This document shows positions 8,795-16,782 of a stretch of 64,000 nt of DNA, piece after piece. Both the position numbers and the translations under genes were made by a program. The notes under the pieces are model-generated. The model searched no databases. It was not told the origin of the DNA and was given only the letters and a program-made list of their open reading frames with translations. The stretch's first letter is position 1. Each line of letters begins with the position of its first letter. The DNA comes from a virus. The stretch lies in the IMG/VR virus record IMGVR_UViG_3300032236_000552, positions 1 to 64,000 of that record, one strand, 5' to 3'.

Positions 8795-9796
8795 ATGAAT
8801 CTGGTCCAACAATCGGTACAGCAAGGCGGTAAGTTAGCGCCACTCATCATTCCATCAGAAGTAACTGGTGGTACAGGATTACTCAACCCATCCATCTTTA
8901 TAGATGATGATGGTGATATTCTCTGCATCCTCAGACATATCAACTACACCCTTTACCATTCTGAAAATGACCAACGCTTCCCCAGTATTTGGGGACCACT
9001 CTCATACCTACACCCAGAAGAAGACCAGCATCTTCGTACCACTAATTACCTTTGTAGATTAGACAAAGACTACAACATCATTAACTACTGCTTAATTGAG
9101 ATGCTAAACCTACATGAGCCTATTTGGGACTTTGTAGGGTTGGAAGATGCTCGTCTAGTTAAATGGAACGGTAAATATTACGGCACTGGTGTGCGTAGAG
9201 ATACAACCACTAACGGTCAAGGCCGCATGGAGTTGTCAGAGTTAGAGATTGATAAAGAAGCCTGGACTGCTAAAGAAATATCACGTGTACGAATCCCTGA
9301 ACCAGGTGCTGACCTTGGGTACTGCTCCAAGAACTGGATGCCCGTTCTAGATAAGCCCTACTTCTACATTAAATGGACATCACCTACTGAGGTTGTTAAG
9401 GCTGCACCAGGCGTTCCAACCTGCGAACAAGTTGCTGTAGTAGAGGGAATCACACCTCCAACTGAACAGCGTGGTGGGTCACAACTCATACGCTGGGGCG
9501 ATATGTACGTAGCCTTTACGCATGAGGTTGTTCTTACTAAAAACTATATGGGACAGAAAGACGGCGTCTATCGTCACCGCATGTGTGTATGGAACAAGTA
9601 CTTCAAACTTATCGGAATCTCACCACAAGAGTGGTCATTCCTAGATGCCAAGATTGAGTTTGTTTGTGGAGCCGCTGTCTACAATGACAACCTGCTACTT
9701 TCTTTTGGGTTCCAAGACAATGCGGCATTTATCTTAGAACTACCCAAGCACGTCGTAGACAACATGGTTTCGGAGGCATTGTTCGGTGGAAATTAA
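8795..9796 (+). CDS. GH130-like five-bladed propeller protein, putative glycan-active
   Basis: 333 residues. It has the motif set of the GH130 / mannoside phosphorylase-like propeller superfamily: LLNPSIFIDDDGDIL near 27, VGLEDARLVKWNGKYYGT near 113 (Asp of G-x-E-D-x-R is the family's catalytic acid) and SKNWMPV near 178. Such enzymes cleave or phosphorolyse beta-mannosides and related glycans, but phage and giant-virus members are uncharacterised. It overlaps a TPR gene and lies inside the fibre region, so it could modify virion glycans or act on host surface sugar. It starts without a ribosome site, behind a TAGACT box. The fold is fairly sure; the substrate is unknown. Confidence 0.55.
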   Translation: MNLVQQSVQQGGKLAPLIIPSEVTGGTGLLNPSIFIDDDGDILCILRHINYTLYHSENDQRFPSIWGPLSYLHPEEDQHLRTTNYLCRLDKDYNIINYCLIEMLNLHEPIWDFVGLEDARLVKWNGKYYGTGVRRDTTTNGQGRMELSELEIDKEAWTAKEISRVRIPEPGADLGYCSKNWMPVLDKPYFYIKWTSPTEVVKAAPGVPTCEQVAVVEGITPPTEQRGGSQLIRWGDMYVAFTHEVVLTKNYMGQKDGVYRHRMCVWNKYFKLIGISPQEWSFLDAKIEFVCGAAVYNDNLLLSFGFQDNAAFILELPKHVVDNMVSEALFGGN

Positions 9797-10364
9797 AGAC
9801 CTGATAGTTCAACTATCTAACGACCCATTCAATCCAAACCTCAACCTACAGATTGCCAGTGAGTATGACCGCATCGGTCAGACTGCATCTGCCGTCTCGT
9901 TCTATTTGAGAACAGCCGAGTACGGCTACTACACCCACTATGAGCACGTGTATGCGGCGCTCTTGAAATCGGCCCAATGCTTTAGCCATCAAAAGAACCG
10001 TGAGCATACAGTCCAAAATCTGTACTACAAGGCTATTGCTTACTTGCCTCAAAGACCTGAAGCATGGTTCCTCTTTTCTCGGTACTATGAACAGAATAAA
10101 AAATGGCAGGAATCCTACACCTTTGCAGAGGTGGGGTTGTCCCTTCCTCCAATAAAACTTGCGCCTCTTCCTATCGACGTAGACTATCCAGGGCAATATG
10201 GACTGACCTTTGAGAAGGCAGTCAGTGCTTGGTGGGTAGGACGCCAAGATGAGTCATTAGACCTCTTTAAGACGTTAGAGGCTAATCCAGAATTAACTGA
10301 GGCATATAAAGCCTCTGTTCAGAACAACCTTGCTAGTTTAGGACACGCAACCCCTACTACATAA
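9786..10364 (+). CDS. TPR-like helical repeat protein, partner of the GH130-like gene
   Basis: 192 residues, GTG start overlapping the previous gene by 11 nt, so the two are probably translationally coupled. Helical repeats are visible: PNLNLQIASEYDRIGQTASAV, HVYAALLKSAQCFSHQK, YYKAIAYLPQRPEAWFLFSRYY and WQESYTFAEVGLSL. The last part, with LPIDVDYPG, resembles the TPR tail often attached to glycosyltransferases in phages and large viruses, though no glycosyltransferase domain is present here. It probably scaffolds or presents a substrate for the upstream protein. Confidence 0.5.
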   Translation: MEIKDLIVQLSNDPFNPNLNLQIASEYDRIGQTASAVSFYLRTAEYGYYTHYEHVYAALLKSAQCFSHQKNREHTVQNLYYKAIAYLPQRPEAWFLFSRYYEQNKKWQESYTFAEVGLSLPPIKLAPLPIDVDYPGQYGLTFEKAVSAWWVGRQDESLDLFKTLEANPELTEAYKASVQNNLASLGHATPTT

Positions 10365-10403
10365 GGATAATAGCCATATCACCAGCCTCAAGGAGTTCAT
10401 TCA

Positions 10404-10775
10404 ATGGCAGCAGCATACAAAGTTTTAGGTATGACAGGCGCAGCAGGCGCTACAGGAAACGGCTCACAGCAACTTGCAGCAGCCAATACCAACTACAACC
10501 TTTACACAGTTCCTAACAGCCCAACACTGTCGGCTGTTGTTTCTACAATCACTATTTGCAACCAGGCTTCAACCGCAGCGACATTCAACATTGCGATTCG
10601 ACCAGCAGGTGCAACTCTTGATACCCGCCATTACATTGCATACGGAACTCCTATTGCAGGTAACGACACAATTGCTTTGACTCTTGGTGTAACAATTGCT
10701 ACCACCGATATCATTACAATTAACGCTTCGGCAACTACGCTTTCATTTGCAGCATTCGGTTCTGAAATTTCCTAA
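10404..10775 (+). CDS. Small virion beta protein (recurrent phage family)
   Basis: 123 residues after an AAGGAG site. The pattern LYTVPNSPTLSAVVSTITICN, then TFNIAIRPAGATLD, then AAFGSEIS belongs to a compact beta-sandwich family I recognise from many environmental phages, usually near fibre genes. It lacks the glycine-rich tip of its neighbours. A fibre-associated or decoration role is likely from position only. Confidence 0.5.
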   Translation: MAAAYKVLGMTGAAGATGNGSQQLAAANTNYNLYTVPNSPTLSAVVSTITICNQASTAATFNIAIRPAGATLDTRHYIAYGTPIAGNDTIALTLGVTIATTDIITINASATTLSFAAFGSEIS

Positions 10776-10789
10776 AGGAGGACTGACTT

Positions 10790-11350
10790 ATGTCAGTTAG
10801 TCGTCTATCTAAGCAAAGCGTTCAGGCTGGTTTTCCTAAGCAGCAAACTGTTTGGGACCAAACCACTGGTGCTGTTGCCATGGACTGTTTAGGGTCTATT
10901 ACCCTTGCTGGAACATCGTCCTCTATAGTGTTCCAAAGTATCCCTGCAACTTACACGCACCTACAGTTGCGTACTTATGGGCTTAGTTCTAACACTGATG
11001 CTTACATGTACTTTAACACTGATACAACAAATACAAATTATCGTCGTGCTGGTTTCATGGGCGATGGAGGCTCAGGTACCGTGTTCAATGACAACGCCCC
11101 TTACACGGATGCTGGTAACGTGCAGTCTTACGCACAGTTACTTATTTACGATATTTTAGACTACACAAACCCTAACAAAAACAAAATGGCGAAAATTTTA
11201 TTTGGACAAGATAACAACGGTTCTGGTCGTGTTGGACTTGAGTCTATTACTTGGTACGGTGGAGGAACCTCTGCAGTAATAAACAAGATAACTCTTTCTG
11301 GTCGTTCATATACTGCTGGTACTAACGTTTCTTTGTATGGGATTCGATAA
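10790..11350 (+). CDS. Adhesin-array member 1 (no glycine-rich tip)
   Basis: 186 residues with a GGAGG ribosome site. The segment LGSITLAGTSSSIVFQSIPATYTHLQLR is the first of six copies of one module in this region (the others begin at 11350, 12759, 14807, 15436 and 16782). The module ends with NVSLYGIR, matching the SLYGI/LYGL endings of its paralogues. Its opening (SVSRLSKQSVQAGFPKQQTVWDQ) resembles that of the gene at 14807, so both tipless members may share an attachment role. The stop overlaps the next ATG by one base. Confidence 0.5.
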   Translation: MSVSRLSKQSVQAGFPKQQTVWDQTTGAVAMDCLGSITLAGTSSSIVFQSIPATYTHLQLRTYGLSSNTDAYMYFNTDTTNTNYRRAGFMGDGGSGTVFNDNAPYTDAGNVQSYAQLLIYDILDYTNPNKNKMAKILFGQDNNGSGRVGLESITWYGGGTSAVINKITLSGRSYTAGTNVSLYGIR

Positions 11351-12759
11351 TGGCGACAAACGTACCCATTCAATCAACTACTCTTACCACTAGTCAGTCT
11401 AGTTACACTTTTTCTAACATTGACCAAACGTACACAGATTTAACATTAGTAATCTCTGGTGTTGCTGGTGGAGGTACTGGCGGTAACATCTGGATTCAAT
11501 TTAACGGTGACACTTCTTCTGGACTTTACTCACGTACACGTGTGCTAGGTGACGGTTCTAACATGAGCAGTGAGCGTCAGGCTAACCAAAACTGGGTAAC
11601 CATTGGGGATGCTGCAAACGGTGAGCAGATTGGCTTAACTATTTGGATACCTCAATACTCAAACCCAAATGTGACTAAGTCTGTACTTTCTCGTTCTTAC
11701 TCTTCAAACTATGTGAGTGCTTATGCAGGATTGTGGAGAAACAGTTCTCCTATTACAAGTATTACCTTTACTATGGGTGCTTCGCAGAGCATCGGTGCAG
11801 GAACTACTCTTTCTCTTTATGGTGTTGCTGCTGGAAGTCCTAAAGCATCTGGTGGAAACACCTACACAGATGGAACCTACTGGTATCACCTATTTACATC
11901 TTCTGGAACTTTTACCCCTGCACTCTCTAGCCTCTCATGTGACATCTTGCAGGTAGCAGGCGGTGCAAGTGGAGGCGCAGGTTTTGGAGGCGGTGGTGGT
12001 GCGGGAGGAGTTCTCCTTACACAGTCCTATTCCCTTCCTTCTCTTCCCCATCAAATACTTGTAGGCGCAGGAGCCGCTTGGAACTCAATCCAATCTGGCG
12101 GATTTTCTGCTGGAACAATTGCCCCTGGTTCTAACGGCAATAACTCTTCTATTGGAAGAAATGGTACTCCATTACTTATTGCTTACGGTGGTGGCGGTGG
12201 AGGTTCCTACGGAAGTAGCGCAACGCAAATTGGTCGTAATGGAGGTTCTGGTGGAGGCGCTGGTGGAGGAAGTCCAGTAGCAAACGCTTCTGGAGGAACA
12301 GGAACTGCAGGTCAAGGCAACAACGGTGGTAACGGAACACAGTCTGGAAACAACTACACCTATGCAGCCTCTGGAGGCGGAGGTGCTGGAGGAAATGGTA
12401 TCGGTAACTCAGCAAATACTGCAGGTAACGGCGGTATCGGAGTAACAAGCATCACTATCAGCCAGTTTGCATCTGCTACTGGTACAGGCGTAAATGATGG
12501 TTCAGGTAACTACTACTTTGGCGGTGGAGGTGGCGGAGGAACTGCTGACCTTGCAAACTCTACCCGTTCTTCTGGTGGTTTTGGAGGAGGAGGCGCTGGT
12601 GAAAGAGCGTACTCAAATAACTCTGACAGCGTTGCTGGTTCCGCTTTTACAGGAGGCGGTGGCGGTGGTGGTTCTTACGCTTCTACTTCTGGTTCTGGAA
12701 ATACTGGTGGAGGAAAAGCAGGCGGCTCTGGTCTTGTGATTGTGAGGTACTTGGTCTAA
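11350..12759 (+). CDS. Adhesin-array member 2, glycine-rich tip
   Basis: 469 residues. Residues 1-160 are the shared beta module (YTFSNIDQTYTDLTLVIS ... LSLYGVAAG). Residues 173-200 carry the joint TDGTYWYHLFTSSGTFTP. Residues about 200-460 are extremely glycine-rich (GFGGGGGAGGV, GGGGGGSY) and end GGSGLVIVRYLV. Such glycine-rich domains ending in GSGxVIVRY resemble tip adhesins in which polyglycine helices pack in a sandwich and loops contact the receptor. It is likely a receptor-binding tip. Start and stop overlap the neighbouring genes by one base. Confidence 0.6.
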   Translation: MATNVPIQSTTLTTSQSSYTFSNIDQTYTDLTLVISGVAGGGTGGNIWIQFNGDTSSGLYSRTRVLGDGSNMSSERQANQNWVTIGDAANGEQIGLTIWIPQYSNPNVTKSVLSRSYSSNYVSAYAGLWRNSSPITSITFTMGASQSIGAGTTLSLYGVAAGSPKASGGNTYTDGTYWYHLFTSSGTFTPALSSLSCDILQVAGGASGGAGFGGGGGAGGVLLTQSYSLPSLPHQILVGAGAAWNSIQSGGFSAGTIAPGSNGNNSSIGRNGTPLLIAYGGGGGGSYGSSATQIGRNGGSGGGAGGGSPVANASGGTGTAGQGNNGGNGTQSGNNYTYAASGGGGAGGNGIGNSANTAGNGGIGVTSITISQFASATGTGVNDGSGNYYFGGGGGGGTADLANSTRSSGGFGGGGAGERAYSNNSDSVAGSAFTGGGGGGGSYASTSGSGNTGGGKAGGSGLVIVRYLV

Positions 12760-14129
12760 TGAATGAGACTATGGTAAAGATTGCTTCGTTTACCGTCCCT
12801 TCTGGCGGACAAGCAAGCGTAACTTTTACAAACATTCCGCAAAACTTTACTGACTTAAAACTTTATGTATCTGCTCGTACAGGTCGCACCACTGACTACC
12901 TAGACGATATGGACATACAGTTTAACAATGATAGCAGTGCTAGTTATAGCACTGTAACAGTGCAAAACAACCAAGGTTCTACTCAGTCATTGAGAAACAC
13001 TGGTCAAACATCCGCTATTAGAAACACTGTAAACTCAAATACCTCAACAAGCGGTAACATGAGTTGTACAGAGATTTTAATTACCAACTATACTTCTTCA
13101 ATAGCAAAACTTATTCAAACAGATACAACGGCAAACGACAACAACGGTCACGTATATGCTGGTCTTGCATCCTCTGTCTATACTGGAACTTCTCCTATTA
13201 CTCAGATTAAAATTACAGGAGACCAATCTGGATTCCTTGTGAACTCTGAGTTCACTCTTTATGGATTGAAGAACCAAACAAAGACAGCAAACAACTACCT
13301 AAAGGCTACTGGTGGCACCGTTACAACAGATGGCACTTATATTTACCATACGTTTACTTCTACAGGAACATTCCAACCAAATAACAAACTATTGGTAGAG
13401 TCCTTAGTGATTGCTGGTGGTGGAGGTGGCGGCTCTCAAGACGGCGCTGGTGGTGGTGCTGGAGGAATTTTGTACGTTCCACCTATCACTATGTTTAACC
13501 AAGGAACATCTTATGCTGTAACCGTGGGCGCAGGTGGTTCTGGAGGTACTTCTGCTGGGGCAGGAACTCAGGGAAACAACTCAATAGTAAACGGTCTTAC
13601 TGCAATCGGTGGTGGTGGAGGTGCTGGTCGTGGCACTGCTCCAACTACTGGAGGCTCTGGTGGAGGTGGAAACACTAACGGTGGAGCACAAGGCCCAGCA
13701 TCCGCTACTCAAACCAGCACTAACGGAGGCATTGGTTATGGAAACGCTGGAGGAGGAAACGGCGGAGTTGCAGGCTCTGGAGGTGGCGGTGGTGCTGGTG
13801 CAGTAGGCGGAGCAGCAGTGTCTGGACAAGGCGGTAATGGTGGCGCTGGAACAAGCGTGTTTAGCCAATGGGGATTGGCAACCAACACAGGCCAAAACTC
13901 TGGAAGTCTCTTCTACTACGCTGGTGGTGGCGCTGGTGGCTATGAAGTCGGCCCTTGCGGATACGGCGGTATAGGTGGCGGAGGAGACGGTAGATTAGTT
14001 TCAGCAGCAAACTCAGGAACATCCAACACTGGCGGTGGTGGAGGCGCAGCAGGTTGGAGTGGTTCTGGAACAGTTTACGCTGGTGGCTCTGGCGGTTCTG
14101 GTTTAGTTATTCTTAGGTATAAGGCATAA
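12759..14129 (+). CDS. Adhesin-array member 3, glycine-rich tip
   Basis: 456 residues starting at TAATGA. Shared module at 5-170 (PSGGQASVTFTNIPQNFTDL ... FTLYGLKNQ), joint TTDGTYIYHTFTSTGTFQP near 188-206, then a glycine-rich domain (SLVIAGGGGGGS near 213) ending GGSGLVILRYKA. The central YYAGGGAGGYEVGPCGYGG loop is close to YYGGGGAGGYEVNGGG in the member at 15436, suggesting recent duplication. Likely a receptor-binding tip. Confidence 0.6.
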   Translation: MNETMVKIASFTVPSGGQASVTFTNIPQNFTDLKLYVSARTGRTTDYLDDMDIQFNNDSSASYSTVTVQNNQGSTQSLRNTGQTSAIRNTVNSNTSTSGNMSCTEILITNYTSSIAKLIQTDTTANDNNGHVYAGLASSVYTGTSPITQIKITGDQSGFLVNSEFTLYGLKNQTKTANNYLKATGGTVTTDGTYIYHTFTSTGTFQPNNKLLVESLVIAGGGGGGSQDGAGGGAGGILYVPPITMFNQGTSYAVTVGAGGSGGTSAGAGTQGNNSIVNGLTAIGGGGGAGRGTAPTTGGSGGGGNTNGGAQGPASATQTSTNGGIGYGNAGGGNGGVAGSGGGGGAGAVGGAAVSGQGGNGGAGTSVFSQWGLATNTGQNSGSLFYYAGGGAGGYEVGPCGYGGIGGGGDGRLVSAANSGTSNTGGGGGAAGWSGSGTVYAGGSGGSGLVILRYKA

Positions 14130-14179
14130 AACAACTAACAACTGTTTATCATTAGACAATCAAGCAAGGAGAAAAATCT

Positions 14180-14548
14180 ATGGCACATTGGGCCGAAATT
14201 GACGAGAACAACATTGTTACTCGTGTACTTGTCGTTGCAGATGACAAGACAGATGGTCAAGCATTTTTAGCCGATGAACTTGGCTTGGGTGGAACGTGGA
14301 AGCAAACTTCCTACAACACCTCTGCTGGAGAACACCGCAATGGCGGTACTCCTTTCCGCAAGAACTATGCTGGGATTGGGTTTACCTACGACTCTGTCCG
14401 TGATGCGTTCATTCCTCCAAAGCCATTTGCTTCTTGGACATTAGACGAAGAAACCTGCATTTGGGCAGCACCAACTCCTATGCCTACAGACGGCAAGATT
14501 TACACATGGGACGAAGCAACTACTTCATGGAAGGAAGTAACTGAATAA
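14180..14548 (+). CDS. Conserved small phage protein (AEIDENN family)
   Basis: 122 residues after a GGAGAAA site. The pattern AHWAEIDENNIVTRVLVV, then LGGTWKQTSYNT, then FRKNYAGIGFTYDSVRDAFIPPKPF and YTWDEATTSWKEV is a widespread protein of environmental phages, typically beside fibre genes. It is small, Trp/Tyr-rich and probably soluble. A role in fibre assembly or as an accessory baseplate protein is a guess from location. It overlaps the next gene by one base. Confidence 0.5.
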   Translation: MAHWAEIDENNIVTRVLVVADDKTDGQAFLADELGLGGTWKQTSYNTSAGEHRNGGTPFRKNYAGIGFTYDSVRDAFIPPKPFASWTLDEETCIWAAPTPMPTDGKIYTWDEATTSWKEVTE

Positions 14549-14784
14549 TGTCTGATACACCTACAAAGATTATCGTTGACTGTGCTACTGGAGAGCAACA
14601 TGTGGTTCCTCTAACAGCGCAAGAAATCGCACAACGTGACCAAGATGCAGCAGCAGCGGCTGATGCAGCAGCGGCACGTGAAGCAGAAGCCGAGCGCATT
14701 GCTGGCCTAAAAGCGTCTGCAAAGGCTAAGTTGATTGCTGGCACACCGCTGACAGCAGATGAAGCAGCAGTACTAGTTCTCTAA
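14548..14784 (+). CDS. Small Ala-rich helical protein, fibre region
   Basis: 78 residues, starting inside TAATG. After a short N-terminal strand (TKIIVDCATGEQHVVPL) comes one long Ala/Glu helix (DAAAAADAAAAREAEAERIAGLKASAK) and a short tail LTADEAAVLVL. The shape resembles small tail-fibre accessory or assembly proteins that often follow genes of the AEIDENN type. No specific function can be shown. Confidence 0.4.
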   Translation: MSDTPTKIIVDCATGEQHVVPLTAQEIAQRDQDAAAAADAAAAREAEAERIAGLKASAKAKLIAGTPLTADEAAVLVL

Positions 14785-14806
14785 TTTTCCCAAAGGGGAG
14801 TCATTC

Positions 14807-15436
14807 GTGTCTATTAAAAGATTTAATGGTGCTGGCCTATACGGGTCAAAAGCCACTAAAGTGTGGGACCAGTACACGACACTTAATGACTACCAGTCTA
14901 TTGCTACGGTAGTTGTCCCTTCTGGTGGTTTAAGCACAATCACATTCAATAATATTCCGCAAAATTTTACCCATCTTCAAATCCGATACAGTGCCCAAAA
15001 CAACCGTGCGTCATTTGCTACCGATGATGTAATCATGTACTACAACGGAGATAACACAGCATCTCGTTACCAATCTCACCGCATATACGGACAAGGCGCA
15101 TCTACCCCAGCCTCTGATGGTCCAAATGGAGTTGCTGGTGGGTTGGCTGGGTTTATGTACTCAACTACTGGAGGAATAACGGGAAACTTTGGTGCTGGAA
15201 TAATCGACGTTTTTGATTACGCAAGTCTTTCTAAAAACAAAGTAAGTAAAGCAGTTAGTGGTGCGGACAACAACGGCGGTACTGGTTCTGGTGCGGGACA
15301 GATTGGTATTTCGTCTTCACTTTGGACTCCAACATCTATTACAAATATTTACTCAATAACCTTTACTCCTGGTAACGGTACTTTATACTCCCAATTTTCT
15401 AAGTTTGCTTTGTATGGAATAAAGGTGGCTTCCTAA
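14807..15436 (+). CDS. Adhesin-array member 4 (no glycine-rich tip)
   Basis: 209 residues, GTG start with AAAGGGGAG upstream. The opening (SIKRFNGAGLYGSKATKVWDQ) parallels that of the gene at 10790; then comes the shared module (VVPSGGLSTITFNNIPQNFTHLQI) and the ending KFALYGIKVAS. The array therefore looks like two successive sets: a tipless member followed by two tipped members. The stop overlaps the next ATG by one base. Confidence 0.5.
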   Translation: MSIKRFNGAGLYGSKATKVWDQYTTLNDYQSIATVVVPSGGLSTITFNNIPQNFTHLQIRYSAQNNRASFATDDVIMYYNGDNTASRYQSHRIYGQGASTPASDGPNGVAGGLAGFMYSTTGGITGNFGAGIIDVFDYASLSKNKVSKAVSGADNNGGTGSGAGQIGISSSLWTPTSITNIYSITFTPGNGTLYSQFSKFALYGIKVAS

Positions 15437-16782
15437 TGGCAACTAATGGCTCTACTTACAACTTTATTGCTTCTCAAACAGCAAGCGGTTCATCCTCTTC
15501 TGTTACATTTAATAACATCCCTCAAAACTACACCGATTTTCGGGTAGTAGTTAACGCACGGTCATCTCGTTCTTCTAACTGGAGTTCTTTATCTGTTAGG
15601 TTTAATGGGGACGCAAGTTCTGCTTACTCAGATACCTTTATTCAAGCAAACAGTTCATCTGGAATCACTAGTGGCAAAGAATCGAATGTATCAACTTCCT
15701 TTGTAGGAAATATACCTGCGGCAAGCGCTACATCTGCTGCTTACGGAGTTATAATTTTAGACATATTTAATTACAGTTCGCCTAATATGTATAAGACATA
15801 CAACAGTAAAACGGGTGCAATATTAGACGGAAGCACACAAGATTTTGAAACTAACACTGGTTTATGGAGAAGTACCAATAGCATTACCTCTATAACACTT
15901 TACGATGTTTACGGAAACTTTACTTCAGCAACAACCTTTTCTTTATACGGCATTAAAGCGGCGGATACTGGTGCAACTATCCCAACAAAAGCCCTTGGTG
16001 GAGATTACATATCTACTGATGGTACATACACTTACCACACCTTCTTAAACTCAGGAACGTTTACACCTTCAGGCACTCTTACTTGTGACCTTCTCATGGT
16101 TTGTGGAGGAGGTGGAGCGGCTAACCAAGGCGCTATCGGTGCTGGTGGTGGTGGAGGTTCTGTTTACTACAACACCTCTCTAAGCCTTTCTGGTCCTCAA
16201 ACTGTTCTTGTAGGAGCAGGAGGCGCTCCAGATAATACCTCTTCTGGCCCTGGTCAAAATGGTGGTATTAGTTCTCTTGGTTCTTACACTTTTGCTTCCA
16301 ATGCAAACGCTGGCGTGAACAACGGTAGTAGTGGAAGCAACGGAGGTAACGGTGGAGGCTCTCAAAGCGTTATCTCTGGAACAACCACAAGTTACTCAGG
16401 AGGAAGCGGTTCTGGACCTTCAGGTTCTCGCAGAGGTGGCGGCGGTGCAGGTGCAGGTGCAAACGGTTCTGGAATCAACCCTGGTGCTGGCCTTAACACG
16501 TATGCTTCATGGGCATTAGCAACTAACACGGGTGACAACGGTTACTACGGCGGTGGCGGCGCTGGAGGCTATGAAGTAAACGGCGGTGGAACCTGGACTA
16601 GTGGAGGCGCAGGTGGTGGAGGAAAGGGCGGTTACGGAACCACGTCCCCATTCTATAACGGAACTGCAGGACTACCTAACACGGGCGGTGGCGCAGGAGG
16701 TTGCGGTGGTTACACAGGAGTTATTGGCGGTTCAGAAAGCAACGGTGGTTCAGGAATCGTTATTGTGAGGTACGCATCCTAA
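15436..16782 (+). CDS. Adhesin-array member 5, glycine-rich tip
   Basis: 448 residues. Module 1-175 (SSSSVTFNNIPQNYTDFRVVV ... FSLYGIKAAD), joint STDGTYTYHTFLNSGTFTP near 195-213, then the glycine-rich domain (LLMVCGGGGAANQGAIGAGGG) ending GGSGIVIVRYAS. The YYGGGGAGGYEV and GGGAGGCGGY stretches match its paralogue at 12759. Starts at TAATG, one base overlap at both ends. Probable tip adhesin. Confidence 0.6.
   Translation: MATNGSTYNFIASQTASGSSSSVTFNNIPQNYTDFRVVVNARSSRSSNWSSLSVRFNGDASSAYSDTFIQANSSSGITSGKESNVSTSFVGNIPAASATSAAYGVIILDIFNYSSPNMYKTYNSKTGAILDGSTQDFETNTGLWRSTNSITSITLYDVYGNFTSATTFSLYGIKAADTGATIPTKALGGDYISTDGTYTYHTFLNSGTFTPSGTLTCDLLMVCGGGGAANQGAIGAGGGGGSVYYNTSLSLSGPQTVLVGAGGAPDNTSSGPGQNGGISSLGSYTFASNANAGVNNGSSGSNGGNGGGSQSVISGTTTSYSGGSGSGPSGSRRGGGGAGAGANGSGINPGAGLNTYASWALATNTGDNGYYGGGGAGGYEVNGGGTWTSGGAGGGGKGGYGTTSPFYNGTAGLPNTGGGAGGCGGYTGVIGGSESNGGSGIVIVRYAS

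Noticed and set aside
13581-13895. Long minus-strand Ser/Thr/Cys-rich frames opposite the glycine-rich tips
   Set aside because: GGN-rich coding gives NCC on the other strand, which rarely makes stops; these are composition artefacts.
16701-16781. N-terminal extension of the last adhesin gene
   Set aside because: The added residues are Arg/Trp-rich, arise from a frame inside the previous gene, and the ATG at 16782 has the one-base overlap typical here.
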